A stretch of 5,685 bases of DNA from Gemmatimonadota bacterium (lineage in GTDB: Bacteria; Gemmatimonadota; Gemmatimonadetes; JACCXV01): contig JACCXV010000381.1 of NCBI GenBank assembly GCA_013696835.1, positions 1 to 5,685 on the forward strand, read 5' to 3'. The stretch's first letter is position 1. Every line of letters starts with the position of its first letter. The notes below the pieces were generated by a model. It was not told the DNA's origin and did no database searches. It worked only from the letters and a program-made list of their open reading frames with translations. The position numbers and the translations under genes were made by a program. Shown here piece after piece: positions 5,624-5,685 of this stretch.

Positions 5624-5685
5624 GCGCGCGACGTCCGGAGGAGGGCCCGCGGCGCGCCGCCGCCGGGGCGCCGCATCTCGACGAG
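5620..5685 (+). CDS. Possible start of a further gene, cut by the window end
   Basis: A GTG at 5620 overlaps the gloA stop as GTGA and opens a frame with no stop for 22 codons to the window edge. The visible residues (SARRPEEGPRRAAAGAPHLD after the start) are Arg/Ala/Gly-rich and show no recognisable domain. The stretch includes a perfect 12-base palindrome at 5649-5660. The overlap mirrors the ppa/membrane-protein junction, which is the main reason to list it. In such GC-rich DNA an open frame of this length is expected by chance. Confidence 0.3.
   Translation, partial: MSARRPEEGPRRAAAGAPHLDE

Noticed and set aside
5649..5660. Perfect 12-base GC palindrome after gloA as a terminator
   Set aside because: There is no loop and no T-run, and such G/C palindromes arise easily at this base composition. 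It may also lie within a coding frame.

Overview
This window comes from a very GC-rich bacterial chromosome, with dense coding, strong G/C preference at third codon positions, and long spurious open frames antisense to the real genes. Nothing here fixes the phylum. The gene mix (YtcJ-type amidohydrolase, divergent family I pyrophosphatase, secreted M61-PDZ peptidase, nickel-type glyoxalase I) fits a free-living soil or sediment bacterium such as Gemmatimonadota, Acidobacteriota or Myxococcota. That placement is inference. I see no tRNA, rRNA, CRISPR array, insertion sequence, integrase or phage gene.

Layout. Bases 4-3309 hold four plus-strand genes: a metal-dependent amidohydrolase, an inorganic pyrophosphatase (77 bases downstream), a small protein with four predicted membrane segments, and an ABC ATPase of the molybdate-transporter (ModC-like) type. 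The last three form a tight chain. The pyrophosphatase stop overlaps a GTG start (GTGA), and the membrane protein's stop overlaps a probable CTG start of the ATPase (CTGA). The ATPase converges on a minus-strand M61 peptidase gene (3306-5153), and the two stop codons share one CTAG tetranucleotide. The peptidase is transcribed divergently from a glyoxalase I gene (gloA, 5240-5623). The 86 bases between them carry the window's clearest regulatory signals: a plausible minus-strand promoter, an AT-rich island that could serve both directions, and a near-perfect 17-base inverted repeat. A further frame opens through another GTGA overlap at 5620 and runs off the window end.

How the genes work together. 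I see no single pathway. Pyrophosphatase and glyoxalase I are housekeeping functions (pyrophosphate removal, methylglyoxal detoxification). The amidohydrolase substrate cannot be read from sequence, and the M61 enzyme is an exported metallopeptidase. The ATPase has no recognisable permease or binding-protein gene beside it, so its partner is either encoded elsewhere or is the unidentified membrane protein overlapping it.

I looked for a new system and did not find a convincing one. The points most worth a second look are the membrane protein/ATPase pair with unusual overlapping starts, the divergent promoter with its inverted repeat, and a nine-G run inside the amidohydrolase gene.
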